Shown: in pieces, positions 1 to 5,664 of the stretch
How positions within the stretch are numbered: position 1 is the first letter of the stretch
Layout of the letters: each line of letters opens with the position of its first letter
DNA from: Desulfobacteraceae bacterium
GTDB lineage: Bacteria; Desulfobacterota; DSM-4660; Desulfatiglandales; HGW-15
Assembly: GCA_003819975.1 (NCBI GenBank)
Contig: RPPU01000321.1
Coordinates: 1-5,772 of the forward strand
Length of the DNA stretch: 5,772 nt
Direction: 5' to 3'
Made by a program: the position numbers and the translations under genes
Notes under the pieces: generated by a model
Told to the model about the DNA's origin: nothing
What the model saw: the letters and a program-made list of their open reading frames with translations, nothing else
Database searches by the model: none

Positions 1-2
1 AT

Positions 3-815
3 TACTCGAGCGACGTCGCCGAAATTTTGGTGGACGACAAAGATATTTTCGGGAAGATCCGGGAATACATGCAGATCGTTTCGCCGCGAGACGAGAACAA
101 AGTGCATCTTTACAAAGAGAATCGGCCGATTTTCGATTATTACGGCATTGAAAAGCAGATCGAAAGCATCTACAGCAACAAGGTTGCGTTGCCGTCGGGC
201 GGATCGATTGTCCTGGACACCACCGAAGCCTTGACCGCCATTGACGTCAATTCCGGCCGGGGACTGACCGGCAAAGACGCGGAGAGCATGGTCTATCAGA
301 CCAACCTGGAAGCCGTGAATGAGATCGCCCGCCAGCTGCGGTTGCGGGACCTGGGGGGTCTGATCGTGATCGACTTTATCGACATGAAAGACCGCAACCA
401 CATACGGGAGGTCGAGAAAGTTCTGCGCGATGAATTTAAAAAGGATCGGGCCAAAATCGACACTTCCCATATCTCCAAGTTCGGGCTTTTGGAGATGTCC
501 CGGCAGCGGGTGCGGCCTTCGATCGAGTCGAGCAGTTATCAAACCTGCCAATACTGTCACGGTCGCGGCATGGTCATGTCGGTGGAGGCGGCGACCGTGG
601 CTTTTATGCGACGGATCTGGCAGGGAATTGTCAAGGAAAAACCGGTTCAAGTGAACGGAGTCCTGCCGACCGAGGTCGCCCTATATCTTCAAAACCGAAA
701 GAGGAGAGAACTGGCGGACCTGGAAGAACGCTACGGCTTAACCATTATTCTGAAGGCCGATCCGGCCCTGCCTCCGGGTGAAGCAAAGCTGGATTATGTC
801 AAAGCGTCCAATTAA
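3..815 (+). CDS. rng: Ribonuclease E/G family endoribonuclease, 3' part (5' end outside window)
   Basis: Endoribonuclease of the RNase E/G family, which cleaves single-stranded RNA during rRNA and tRNA maturation and mRNA decay in the cytoplasm. The frame is open from the window edge (YSSDVAEIL precedes a TTG at 27), so the gene starts upstream; 270 residues remain, roughly the C-terminal half of an RNase G-sized protein. Visible hallmarks: AIDVNSG, whose Asp (codon 243-245) matches the first catalytic aspartate of RNase E; VIDFIDM, whose first Asp (372-374) matches the second; the conserved EMSRQRVRPS stretch; and CQYCHGRG (Cys codons 546-548 and 555-557), the zinc-link motif used for dimer contact. 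The protein ends about 85 residues after the zinc link, with no long RNase E-type scaffold tail, so RNase G is the better name. It is first in a tight cluster with mutM (12-bp gap). Family assignment is firm; rng versus rne is an inference from the short tail. Confidence 0.95.
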   Translation, partial: YSSDVAEILVDDKDIFGKIREYMQIVSPRDENKVHLYKENRPIFDYYGIEKQIESIYSNKVALPSGGSIVLDTTEALTAIDVNSGRGLTGKDAESMVYQTNLEAVNEIARQLRLRDLGGLIVIDFIDMKDRNHIREVEKVLRDEFKKDRAKIDTSHISKFGLLEMSRQRVRPSIESSSYQTCQYCHGRGMVMSVEAATVAFMRRIWQGIVKEKPVQVNGVLPTEVALYLQNRKRRELADLEERYGLTIILKADPALPPGEAKLDYVKASN

Positions 816-827
816 GAACAACAGCGC

Positions 828-1655
828 ATGCCTGAATTACCCGAAGTTCAAACCATTGTCGACGATTTGAACCGATCGCTTCTGGTCGGTCAAACCATAA
901 CCGGCGCCCGCGTTTTTTGGCCTAAGACCCTTGCGAATCCAACCGCAAAAATTTTCAGCCGACGAATCCGGGGACAAAGCATTACAAGAATCAGCCGCCG
1001 GGGCAAGTTTATTGTATTCGATCTGAACGACGGAGACCACCTCCTAATTCATCTGCGCATGACCGGCCATCTGCACCTGGTCCCGGCCGGAACCGAACGT
1101 TCCAAACATGAGCATTTGATCCTCAGCCTGGGGACAGGAGAGCAGTTGCGCTTTCATGACACGCGGAAGTTCGGGCGTTGCTATTTAACGGCGGATCTCA
1201 AAACGGTCCTGAGCTCATTGGGACCGGAACCCTTGGCGAAAGAATTTACTTTTGCGGTTTTGAAAAACATCCTGACGGTCCGCAAGCGGCAACTCAAACC
1301 GCTTTTATTGGATCAAACCGCCATAGCCGGTTTGGGTAACATTTATGTGGATGAAGCTTTATGGGAAGCCAAACTGCATCCCCGGCGTTGTTCCTCTTCG
1401 CTAACCGATCGGCAAATCAGCGTTCTGCATCAGGCCATTCAAAAGGTTCTCCGGCAAGGTCTGCGCAATCTCGGGACCACTTTGGGAAACAGCGATACGA
1501 ATTTTTCGTCCGTTAAAAAAAGACGCGGACGCAATCAGCAGGCTCTGCAGGTTTTTCGACGCACCGACGCTCCTTGTCCGCGTTGTCAAACTACAATCGA
1601 ACGTGTTTTAGTCGGACAACGCAGCACCCATCTTTGTCCGCACTGCCAAAAATAG
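828..1655 (+). CDS. mutM: Formamidopyrimidine-DNA glycosylase (Fpg/MutM)
   Basis: Bifunctional base-excision repair enzyme that removes 8-oxoguanine and formamidopyrimidines and nicks the abasic site by beta/delta elimination. The 275-residue length is normal for Fpg. The start is fixed by MPELPEV: after Met removal Pro2 is the Schiff-base nucleophile and Glu3 the acid. Other landmarks: Lys60 (equivalent of E. coli Lys57) in RRGKFIVF; the helix-filling triad Met78, Arg113 and Phe115 (HLRMTGHL, DTRKFG); the helix-two-turn-helix GLGNIYVDEALW at 168-179; and a C-terminal zinc finger with Cys250, Cys253, Cys270, Cys273 and Arg265 in its loop. All key residues are present, so it should be active. 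No clear Shine-Dalgarno sequence lies in the 12 bp after the ribonuclease stop, which suggests translational coupling. It is followed 12 bp later by the M48 peptidase gene. Nei-type glycosylases are excluded by the PELPEV start and the finger spacing. Confidence 0.97.
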   Translation: MPELPEVQTIVDDLNRSLLVGQTITGARVFWPKTLANPTAKIFSRRIRGQSITRISRRGKFIVFDLNDGDHLLIHLRMTGHLHLVPAGTERSKHEHLILSLGTGEQLRFHDTRKFGRCYLTADLKTVLSSLGPEPLAKEFTFAVLKNILTVRKRQLKPLLLDQTAIAGLGNIYVDEALWEAKLHPRRCSSSLTDRQISVLHQAIQKVLRQGLRNLGTTLGNSDTNFSSVKKRRGRNQQALQVFRRTDAPCPRCQTTIERVLVGQRSTHLCPHCQK

Positions 1656-1667
1656 CAAGGGTTCATT

Positions 1668-3434
1668 ATGTTCACCAATATCATCTTATTTATCGTGGCG
1701 ATTTTTCTTTTTCATGTCAGCCAATCCGTTGCTTCTAAAGGAGATACCCTCGGTTTCAGTTTGGCCGCTATTTGTGTCAACGGCTTGATATTCGCTTTTT
1801 ATTGTCGTTTTATTTTTAAAAGATTGCATCGCCGCCTGCAGACCGTAGCAAAAGGGGAGGGTTCCGCGGCCGGTCTTTATCAAAGCCTGATGCTGCAGTG
1901 TTCGGTTCTGGCGATTTTGCTGTATGCCCTGGATTTGTACGCCTTGGATTTGGCTTATTGGTTGCAGCAGATCCCGGGAGCCGAGCATTTTATTATTTTA
2001 CCGGGAATCGCGGCTATGGCCCTTTTTCTTTCATACCTGGGAACCCTCTGGTTTTTCAGTCAACCGGCCTATCAATTCATTTTTCAGACTCGGGTCAACA
2101 GACGAAATTTCATGTTCTCCCATCTCAGATTAACCGTACCGATCTTCATCCCCTGGGCCGGTTTGGTTCTTTTAGGCGATTTATTGCAATTTTTACCTTG
2201 GTCCGGAGCGGTACGGTTTTTTAACGGGACCTGGGGGCAAATCATTTCCATGAGCGGCTTCATGCTTTTTTTGCTCCTTTTCTTTTTACCGCGCTATGTG
2301 CCTTTCTGGTGGGGCTGCAAGCCGTTTGCCGCCAACGAAAAAATTTCGGAATTAGAACAATTTCTGCAATCAAAAGATTTTAAATATCGCGGGCTCTTGC
2401 GCTGGCCGCTTTTCGAGGGCCGCCTGCTCACGGCCGGCATTATGGGCCTGATCCCCCGCTATCGTTACCTGCTGGTGACCGATGGTTTGATGGAGGCTCT
2501 TTCGATAGACGAGTTGAAAGCGGTGCTGGCTCATGAAATGGGTCATGCCCGTTATTATCATCTGTTGCTCTATTTCGTTGTTATGTTTGCTTTTCTCGTC
2601 CCTTTTGGAGGCGTTGAAATACATCCCGGTTTGCTATTGGCGCTGCCCGGCAGTTGGTTGAGCTTTATCGGGGCGCATCTTTCCGCTTTCGGACCTTTCT
2701 TGTTTTTAATGATTTCTCTGCCTGTTTTATTGACGCTGCTTTTTTTCTTTCGGTATGTTTTAGGGTATTTCATGCGTCATTTCGAACGTCAGGCCGACCT
2801 TTATTCCGTTGAGATCATGGGAACGCCCGAACACACGATCCGTTCTTTGGAAAAGATCGCCCTGCTCAGCGGCAAGATCCGGGACCTTCCCAGTTGGCAC
2901 CATTTCAGCATCAAGCAGAGGGTCGATTATCTGGAAAAAACCCGGCATGACCGGGGACTGATCAAAAAGTATAACCGATTCATCGGATTTCGCCTGGGTG
3001 TTTATTTTGCCGTTATAGCCGGCTTAACCGGTTTGTTATATTTAAGCCCGGCCGCGCAAAAGATGCGATTGTTCGGTCAAATTGCAACCATTTCCGATTT
3101 AAATACTACTTATTCAGGGGCCATAAAATTTTACGAGAAAATACTTAAGCTGGATCCGGATGAACCCAAAGCTTTGAATGATCTGGCTTGGCTATTATTG
3201 AAAACAACCGACCCGGAGATGCGGAACCCCCAGAGGGCGTTGGATTTGGTCAAGAAAGCCGTGACCATAGAGAAAAACGCGGAATTCTTAGATACTCTGG
3301 CCGAGGCTTATTATGCCAACGGCTTTAAAAACGAGGCGATTCAAGCGGCCAAAGAGGCCTTAGCAATGGCAACGGGTAAAAGAGATTTTTATGAAAAGCA
3401 GCTTGAGCGATTTAAAGAGGAGTCGGCTGAATGA
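1668..3434 (+). CDS. Polytopic membrane M48-family zinc metallopeptidase with C-terminal TPR region
   Basis: Predicted inner-membrane zinc protease, 588 residues. The zinc site is HEMGH at 289-293 (His289 and His293 ligands, Glu290 catalytic); the third ligand is probably Glu373 in FERQAD at 372-377, the usual M48 second motif. WHHFSIKQRVDYL (410-422) resembles the conserved M48 segment after it. Hydrophobic stretches suggest about nine membrane segments: roughly 3-20, 30-50, 77-98, 108-130, 157-178, 191-212, 299-316, 342-366 and 441-460, with the catalytic site in the loop between the sixth and seventh. Residues about 479-568 look like two or three TPR units (YSGAIKFYEKILKLDPDEP, then NAEFLDTLAEAYYANG), a likely protein-binding domain. 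AAGGG at 1657-1661, 6 nt before ATG, supports the start. Unlike HtpX it is twice as long and has the TPR tail; unlike BepA it is polytopic. M48 membership is firm; role in membrane-protein quality control and the substrate are inferences. Confidence 0.9.
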   Translation: MFTNIILFIVAIFLFHVSQSVASKGDTLGFSLAAICVNGLIFAFYCRFIFKRLHRRLQTVAKGEGSAAGLYQSLMLQCSVLAILLYALDLYALDLAYWLQQIPGAEHFIILPGIAAMALFLSYLGTLWFFSQPAYQFIFQTRVNRRNFMFSHLRLTVPIFIPWAGLVLLGDLLQFLPWSGAVRFFNGTWGQIISMSGFMLFLLLFFLPRYVPFWWGCKPFAANEKISELEQFLQSKDFKYRGLLRWPLFEGRLLTAGIMGLIPRYRYLLVTDGLMEALSIDELKAVLAHEMGHARYYHLLLYFVVMFAFLVPFGGVEIHPGLLLALPGSWLSFIGAHLSAFGPFLFLMISLPVLLTLLFFFRYVLGYFMRHFERQADLYSVEIMGTPEHTIRSLEKIALLSGKIRDLPSWHHFSIKQRVDYLEKTRHDRGLIKKYNRFIGFRLGVYFAVIAGLTGLLYLSPAAQKMRLFGQIATISDLNTTYSGAIKFYEKILKLDPDEPKALNDLAWLLLKTTDPEMRNPQRALDLVKKAVTIEKNAEFLDTLAEAYYANGFKNEAIQAAKEALAMATGKRDFYEKQLERFKEESAE

Positions 3435-3442
3435 ATTCCGGG

Positions 3443-4315
3443 TCAAAACATTTTGCAGCTTTCCACTTCGAGCTTGATTTGATAGACTTCGCCCATAAGC
3501 GTTAAAAATTGTTCTTCCGTATAGTTTAAAGATTTTTTGGTCGCTTCGGCGATTTCGTGTTTTTTGTCTTGGTTGAGGGTGTCGGTGGCCAAGACCGCCA
3601 TCAGATTCCCCAGGCAAATGATGCGGGTGAATCCGCTGTTTTCGCCTCCCGCGGTCACTTCCCGTAAGTCCTTAAGCGAATGGGATTCGCAGGCTTTCTT
3701 TACTTTGGAGGGCAATCTCCAGTGATCGCACAGGAGCGTTCCCAGGAAACTGCTGGCCGGCAAATCAAACCGGCTTTCTGCCTCTGAAAAAAGGCAACCC
3801 TGCTCAAGCGCGTATTTGTTCAACGCCCGGTAATGATTGACAAAGAATTTCAGATAAATCAGCTTGCCGATGTCGTGCAAAATCGCGGCCGGCCATAATT
3901 CCTCCATGGGTAAAAGCGGTTCGAATTTTTTAGCCAGATGCTTGGTGCAAAGCGCCGTAAAATAAGAATGAAACCAGAATTTGGAAAGCTCGTCGTTTTC
4001 CTTGATGGAAAGGGTATTAAGAACCGTTAACGAAAGCACCAAACGATAAATTTCGTTCAGACCCAGATAAGCAATGGCAAAACGCAGGTCGCTGATTTCG
4101 CGCGGGATGCCATAATAGGCGGAATTGATGATTTTCAGAATTTGAGCCACCAAAGAGGGGTCGGCGCTGATCAATCGCACCAGTTCCTTGGTATCCACAT
4201 CATTGGAATGAATAGCCGCTTGGACACGGGTTACAATAGCCGGCAAAGCCGGCAAAGCATAGTGATGACGCAGAAAAGTGTTTTGATCGATTGATATGGG
4301 GGTGATTTGGTCCAA
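3443..4315 (-). CDS. HDOD-domain signalling protein
   Basis: A 290-residue protein made almost entirely of one HDOD domain, a relative of HD phosphohydrolases generally considered regulatory rather than catalytic and often found with two-component or cyclic-di-GMP systems. Family marks: the N-terminal LPALPAIVTRVQ (21-32); DPSLVAQILKIINSAYYG (52-69), the typical HDOD core; the AIAYLGLNEIYRLVLSL helix (80-96); an HD pair in LHDIGK (146-151); and LGTLLCDHWRLP (191-202). The start is TTG: an in-frame TGA lies just upstream and no ATG is available near the N-terminus. GAGGG at 4331-4327 precedes it by 11 nt, a rather long spacing. A strong promoter sits 30-60 bp upstream. No second domain is attached, so it must act through partners. 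The divergent stand-alone receiver gene is a tempting partner, but that link is inferred. The stop codon converges with the M48 gene, leaving 8 bp and no terminator between them. Confidence 0.92.
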   Translation of the reverse strand: MDQITPISIDQNTFLRHHYALPALPAIVTRVQAAIHSNDVDTKELVRLISADPSLVAQILKIINSAYYGIPREISDLRFAIAYLGLNEIYRLVLSLTVLNTLSIKENDELSKFWFHSYFTALCTKHLAKKFEPLLPMEELWPAAILHDIGKLIYLKFFVNHYRALNKYALEQGCLFSEAESRFDLPASSFLGTLLCDHWRLPSKVKKACESHSLKDLREVTAGGENSGFTRIICLGNLMAVLATDTLNQDKKHEIAEATKKSLNYTEEQFLTLMGEVYQIKLEVESCKMF

Positions 4316-4346
4316 AGTTTTTCAATCCCTCAGGATTTAAAGTGAT

Positions 4347-4375
4347 ATTATACAATATAGGGCGGTTTGTGTCAA
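4347..4375 (-). promoter_or_regulatory. Sigma-70 promoter of the HDOD gene
   Basis: Read on the minus strand, TTGACA (4375-4370) and TATAAT (4352-4347) are both perfect consensus hexamers with exactly 17 bp between them. Transcription would begin near 4340, giving a leader of about 25 nt before the TTG codon at 4315, with GAGGG inside it. The -35 box lies only about 5 bp from the outermost matching heptamer of the long inverted repeat, so this promoter just escapes the element. Confidence 0.88.
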
Positions 4376-4400
4376 TAAATGCCTAAATGTTTTTTCGATA

Positions 4401-4662
4401 GGATCAAAAAAACATGAATTCCGGCCGACCGGAACGGACGTTCCAGTGTACCGGAACAGAAGTTCCAGTGTGCCGGAACAGGAGTTCCAGCGAGAGCGCC
4501 GGAATAAATCCGTACAATGGTAACAGGTCAATTATGCACCCTTTCCTTTATCGACAACCCGGGATTTCTAAAAATACACTTTATCAGCAACGGTCCTTGA
4601 GAATCGAATCGTAAAATTCAAAAAGGCATATTTTTAGAAATCTCCATGTCGATGTTTTTGAA
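4401..4662 (-). repeat. Left arm of the inverted repeat
   Basis: From the outside in: GGATC plus a run of seven A; a hairpin TTCCGG-CCGA-CCGGAA (4419-4434); three 22-bp-spaced palindromes (4431-4488); a stretch with GCCGGAATAA (4498-4507); then an 85-bp foldback (4561-4645) closed by GGATTTCTAAAAATA and its complement; ending in CCATGTCGAT. Relative to the right arm it has one extra 22-bp unit and lacks about 10 bp just outside the GGATC. A 66-codon frame within it is repeat-derived and not called as a gene. Confidence 0.85.
4431..4488. repeat. Three 14-bp palindromes at 22-bp period (left array)
   Basis: GGAAC-N4-GTTCC occurs at 4431-4444, 4453-4466 and 4475-4488, starting exactly 22 bp apart. 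The middle four bases vary (GGAC, AGAA, AGGA) while all three stems are perfect, so the inverted symmetry is what is preserved. The spacers are 8 bp (AGTGTACC, AGTGTGCC). The period of about two helical turns would put bound dimers on one face of DNA; as RNA the units form small tetraloop hairpins. Confidence 0.9.
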
Positions 4663-4800
4663 CAAACTGCCTATTAATCATCGGCAAAATTCATTGAATT
4701 CATAATAAAAGATTGCATATCTATGGATGGTATCGGTTGCGGCAGTACGATCAATATCTTGAGAGGGGCGGTTATAAAAGTAGTTTTGGAATTGCTTCTA

Positions 4801-4829
4801 TTGACTAAAATTCGGTAAAATCATATAAT
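4801..4829 (+). promoter_or_regulatory. Rightward sigma-70 promoter inside the inverted-repeat element
   Basis: TTGACT (4801-4806), 17 bp, TATAAT (4824-4829): one mismatch to the two consensus hexamers, with ideal spacing. The start would be near 4836, so the transcript runs into the right arm and, if not terminated, reaches the receiver gene at 5166 with a leader of about 330 nt. The rest of the central spacer (4663-4866) shows nothing else that I can support. A poorer leftward candidate (TTGTTT, 17 bp, TATGAT; 4848-4820) overlaps it. Confidence 0.75.
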
Positions 4830-5041
4830 CTAATAAAAATGGAAACAACCTATCTTAGGCGCTTAGCTCAACCATATCGACATGGGGATTTCTAAAAATA
4901 AGCCTTTTCAATATTTAAGAGTCGATTCTCAAGGTCCGTCGTTGTTAAAGTGAACTTTCAGAAATTCCGGGTTATCGATAAGTGAAAAGCGGATAATGAA
5001 CCGACTTGCCATCATACGGACTTATTCCGGCGATTTTCACT

Positions 5042-5077
5042 GGAACGTCTGTTCCGGTACACTGGAACGTCCGTTCC
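5042..5077. repeat. Two 14-bp palindromes at 22-bp period (right array)
   Basis: GGAAC-N4-GTTCC at 5042-5055 and 5064-5077, again starting 22 bp apart, with centres GTCT and GTCC. It is the inverted counterpart of the left array but one unit shorter. The last unit overlaps the hairpin TTCCGG-TCGG-CCGGAA (5074-5089), so in RNA the strand 5074-5077 can pair only one way at a time. Confidence 0.9.
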
Positions 5078-5101
5078 GGTCGGCCGGAATTCATGTTTTT
5101 T
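5074..5101 (+). terminator. Possible terminator-like hairpin and T run at end of right arm
   Basis: A 6-bp GC-rich stem TTCCGG/CCGGAA with a TCGG loop (5074-5089) is followed by TTCATG and then six T (5096-5101). The 6-nt gap between stem and T run is longer than in a standard intrinsic terminator, so this is a weak call. The left arm has the same arrangement on the minus strand with seven T (4412-4406). If functional, it would end the RNA from the 4801 promoter after about 265 nt. Confidence 0.3.
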
Positions 5102-5123
5102 GATCCTGGATTTTCAGGATCAA
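5100..5123. repeat. 9-bp perfect inverted repeat upstream of the receiver gene
   Basis: TTGATCCTG (5100-5108) and CAGGATCAA (5115-5123) are exact complements around a 6-bp loop GATTTT. There is no T run after either strand's hairpin, so it is not a terminator. It coincides with a weak promoter candidate (TTGATC 5100-5105, 16 bp, AATAAA 5122-5127) and may be an operator or the true outer end of the repeat. The left arm keeps only the half AGGATCAA. Confidence 0.7.
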
Positions 5124-5165
5124 TAAAACATTTATCGCTTTTTAGGCAAAGAAAGGGAGCAGATT

Positions 5166-5618
5166 ATGGTTGAGGGCTTGGATGTTATTATTGTCGATGA
5201 TGACCCGATTGTCGGCCAAGGGCTTGCTGAGATGATAAAACGGTTTTATACCTGGGGTCAGGTGCTTTCTTTTTCCGATCCGGAAGAGGCGGTCGCTTTT
5301 TGTCAAAGCCGTCACTACGGAGTTGCCATTTTTGTGGTGGATGTTTTTTTGGGAAAAACCAGCGGGTTTCAATTTTTGGATGCGCTTGAAGAAAAATTTC
5401 CAACTGTTCATGCGGATACGGTCATCATTACCGGCAAAGCCAGTGATGATATCGTGAATATGTGTATCGCTTCAAATGTGAATCATCTGATCGAAAAACC
5501 GGTTCGACCCTTTGCCCTGCAATTAGCGATCCGATCCATTGTCTCCAAGTATTTGCATTTTGCCCAGAAGTTACTGCATGACCCGGAATTTGCCGCCCAT
5601 ATCGCCCGGTTTCAATAG
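5166..5618 (+). CDS. Stand-alone CheY-like response regulator receiver protein
   Basis: A 150-residue protein consisting of one receiver domain with no output domain. The phosphorylation site is complete: acidic pocket Asp12 and Asp13 in VIIVDDDPIV, phospho-acceptor Asp59 in IFVVDVFLG, the switch threonine Thr89 in VIITGKA, and Lys111 in LIEKPVRP. About 30 residues after the Lys-Pro form a final helix and a short tail (KYLHFAQKLLHDPEFAAHIARF). AGGGAG at 5154-5159, 6 nt before ATG, supports the start. Such single-domain regulators signal by protein contact or serve in phosphorelays; no histidine kinase is in the window. It is divergent from the HDOD gene, and its upstream region is the right arm of the inverted repeat, so transcription probably comes from the promoter at 4801 or from a weaker one near 5100-5127. 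Receiver assignment is firm; partner and pathway are unknown. Confidence 0.93.
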   Translation: MVEGLDVIIVDDDPIVGQGLAEMIKRFYTWGQVLSFSDPEEAVAFCQSRHYGVAIFVVDVFLGKTSGFQFLDALEEKFPTVHADTVIITGKASDDIVNMCIASNVNHLIEKPVRPFALQLAIRSIVSKYLHFAQKLLHDPEFAAHIARFQ

Positions 5619-5641
5619 AAAAAAGGGCCTTTCCGCAAGGC
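5619..5641 (-). terminator. Weak leftward intrinsic terminator candidate
   Basis: Read on the minus strand, a 5-bp stem GCCTT/AAGGC (5641-5637 and 5631-5627) is followed by CC and then six T (complement of 5624-5619). On the plus strand the A run precedes the hairpin, so it would not stop the receiver transcript. The stem is short, and no minus-strand gene is seen to its right in the window, so this may be coincidence. Confidence 0.25.
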
Positions 5642-5664
5642 TGATGGATCGCGATTCTTTTCCC

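Larger units (their letters stand above)
4867..5106 (+). repeat. Right arm of the inverted repeat
   Basis: Reverse complement of the left arm. In plus-strand order: CGACATGG (4878-4885); a foldback (4883-4968) between GGATTTCTAAAAATA and a degenerate complement TTTCAGAAATTCC; the perfect 10-bp palindrome TTATCGATAA (4972-4981); TTATTCCGGC; two 22-bp-spaced palindromes (5042-5055 and 5064-5077); a GC-rich hairpin (5074-5089); and a run of six T (5096-5101). It lies directly downstream of the promoter at 4801-4829, so it is probably transcribed in this direction, as a separate RNA or as the leader of the receiver gene. Confidence 0.85.
4381..5147. repeat. Long imperfect inverted-repeat (foldback) element filling the intergenic region
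   Basis: The 850 bp between the divergent HDOD and receiver genes contain no convincing gene. They are dominated by a left arm (about 4401-4662) and a right arm (about 4867-5106) that are reverse complements, with a central spacer of about 200 bp. The outer ~70 bp of the arms differ by one A/T-run indel and one substitution; the inner ~170 bp are clearly alignable but diverged. Conserved blocks can be followed by eye: CATGAATTCCGGCC at the outside, GCCGGAATAA, CCTTGAGAATCGA and CCATGTCGAT at the inside. Weaker matching continues outwards to GCCTAAA at 4381-4387 and its complement TTTAGGC at 5141-5147. No transposase or clear target-site duplication is visible. It may be a non-autonomous mobile element or two inverted copies of a dispersed repeat. 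The family is not recognised. Confidence 0.9.

Noticed and set aside
3435..3442. Terminator between the converging M48 and HDOD genes.
   Set aside because: Only 8 bp separate the stop codons, and no hairpin with a T run is visible there; the two transcripts probably overlap at their 3' ends.
4240..4258. Tandem GCCGGCAAA repeat.
   Set aside because: It lies inside the HDOD gene and encodes the ALPALPA stretch that is typical of the family's N-terminus, so it is ordinary coding sequence.
4431..4488. CRISPR-like array of short repeats.
   Set aside because: The units are 14-bp palindromes with nearly constant 8-bp spacers; there are no unique spacers of about 30 bp and no cas genes.
4337..4531. 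64-codon minus-strand open frame reading through the left palindrome array.
   Set aside because: It overlaps the HDOD promoter and the repeat array, has low-complexity repeat-derived content and no domain resemblance.
4414..4614. 66-codon open frame in the left arm (starts MNSGRPERTF), with a similar shorter frame on the minus strand of the right arm.
   Set aside because: The shared start comes from the near-identical outer repeat. Past it, the two copies diverge with indels that shift the frame, one stops after 41 codons, and there is no ribosome binding site. It is best explained as a by-product of the repeat.
5100..5123. Intrinsic terminator at the 9-bp inverted repeat.
   Set aside because: The T run precedes the hairpin on the plus strand, and on the minus strand the hairpin is followed by A residues, so neither direction gives a stem followed by T.
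4381..5147. Retron, diversity-generating retroelement or complete insertion sequence.
   Set aside because: No reverse transcriptase, transposase or recombinase frame lies in or beside the element, so only a non-autonomous element can be considered.
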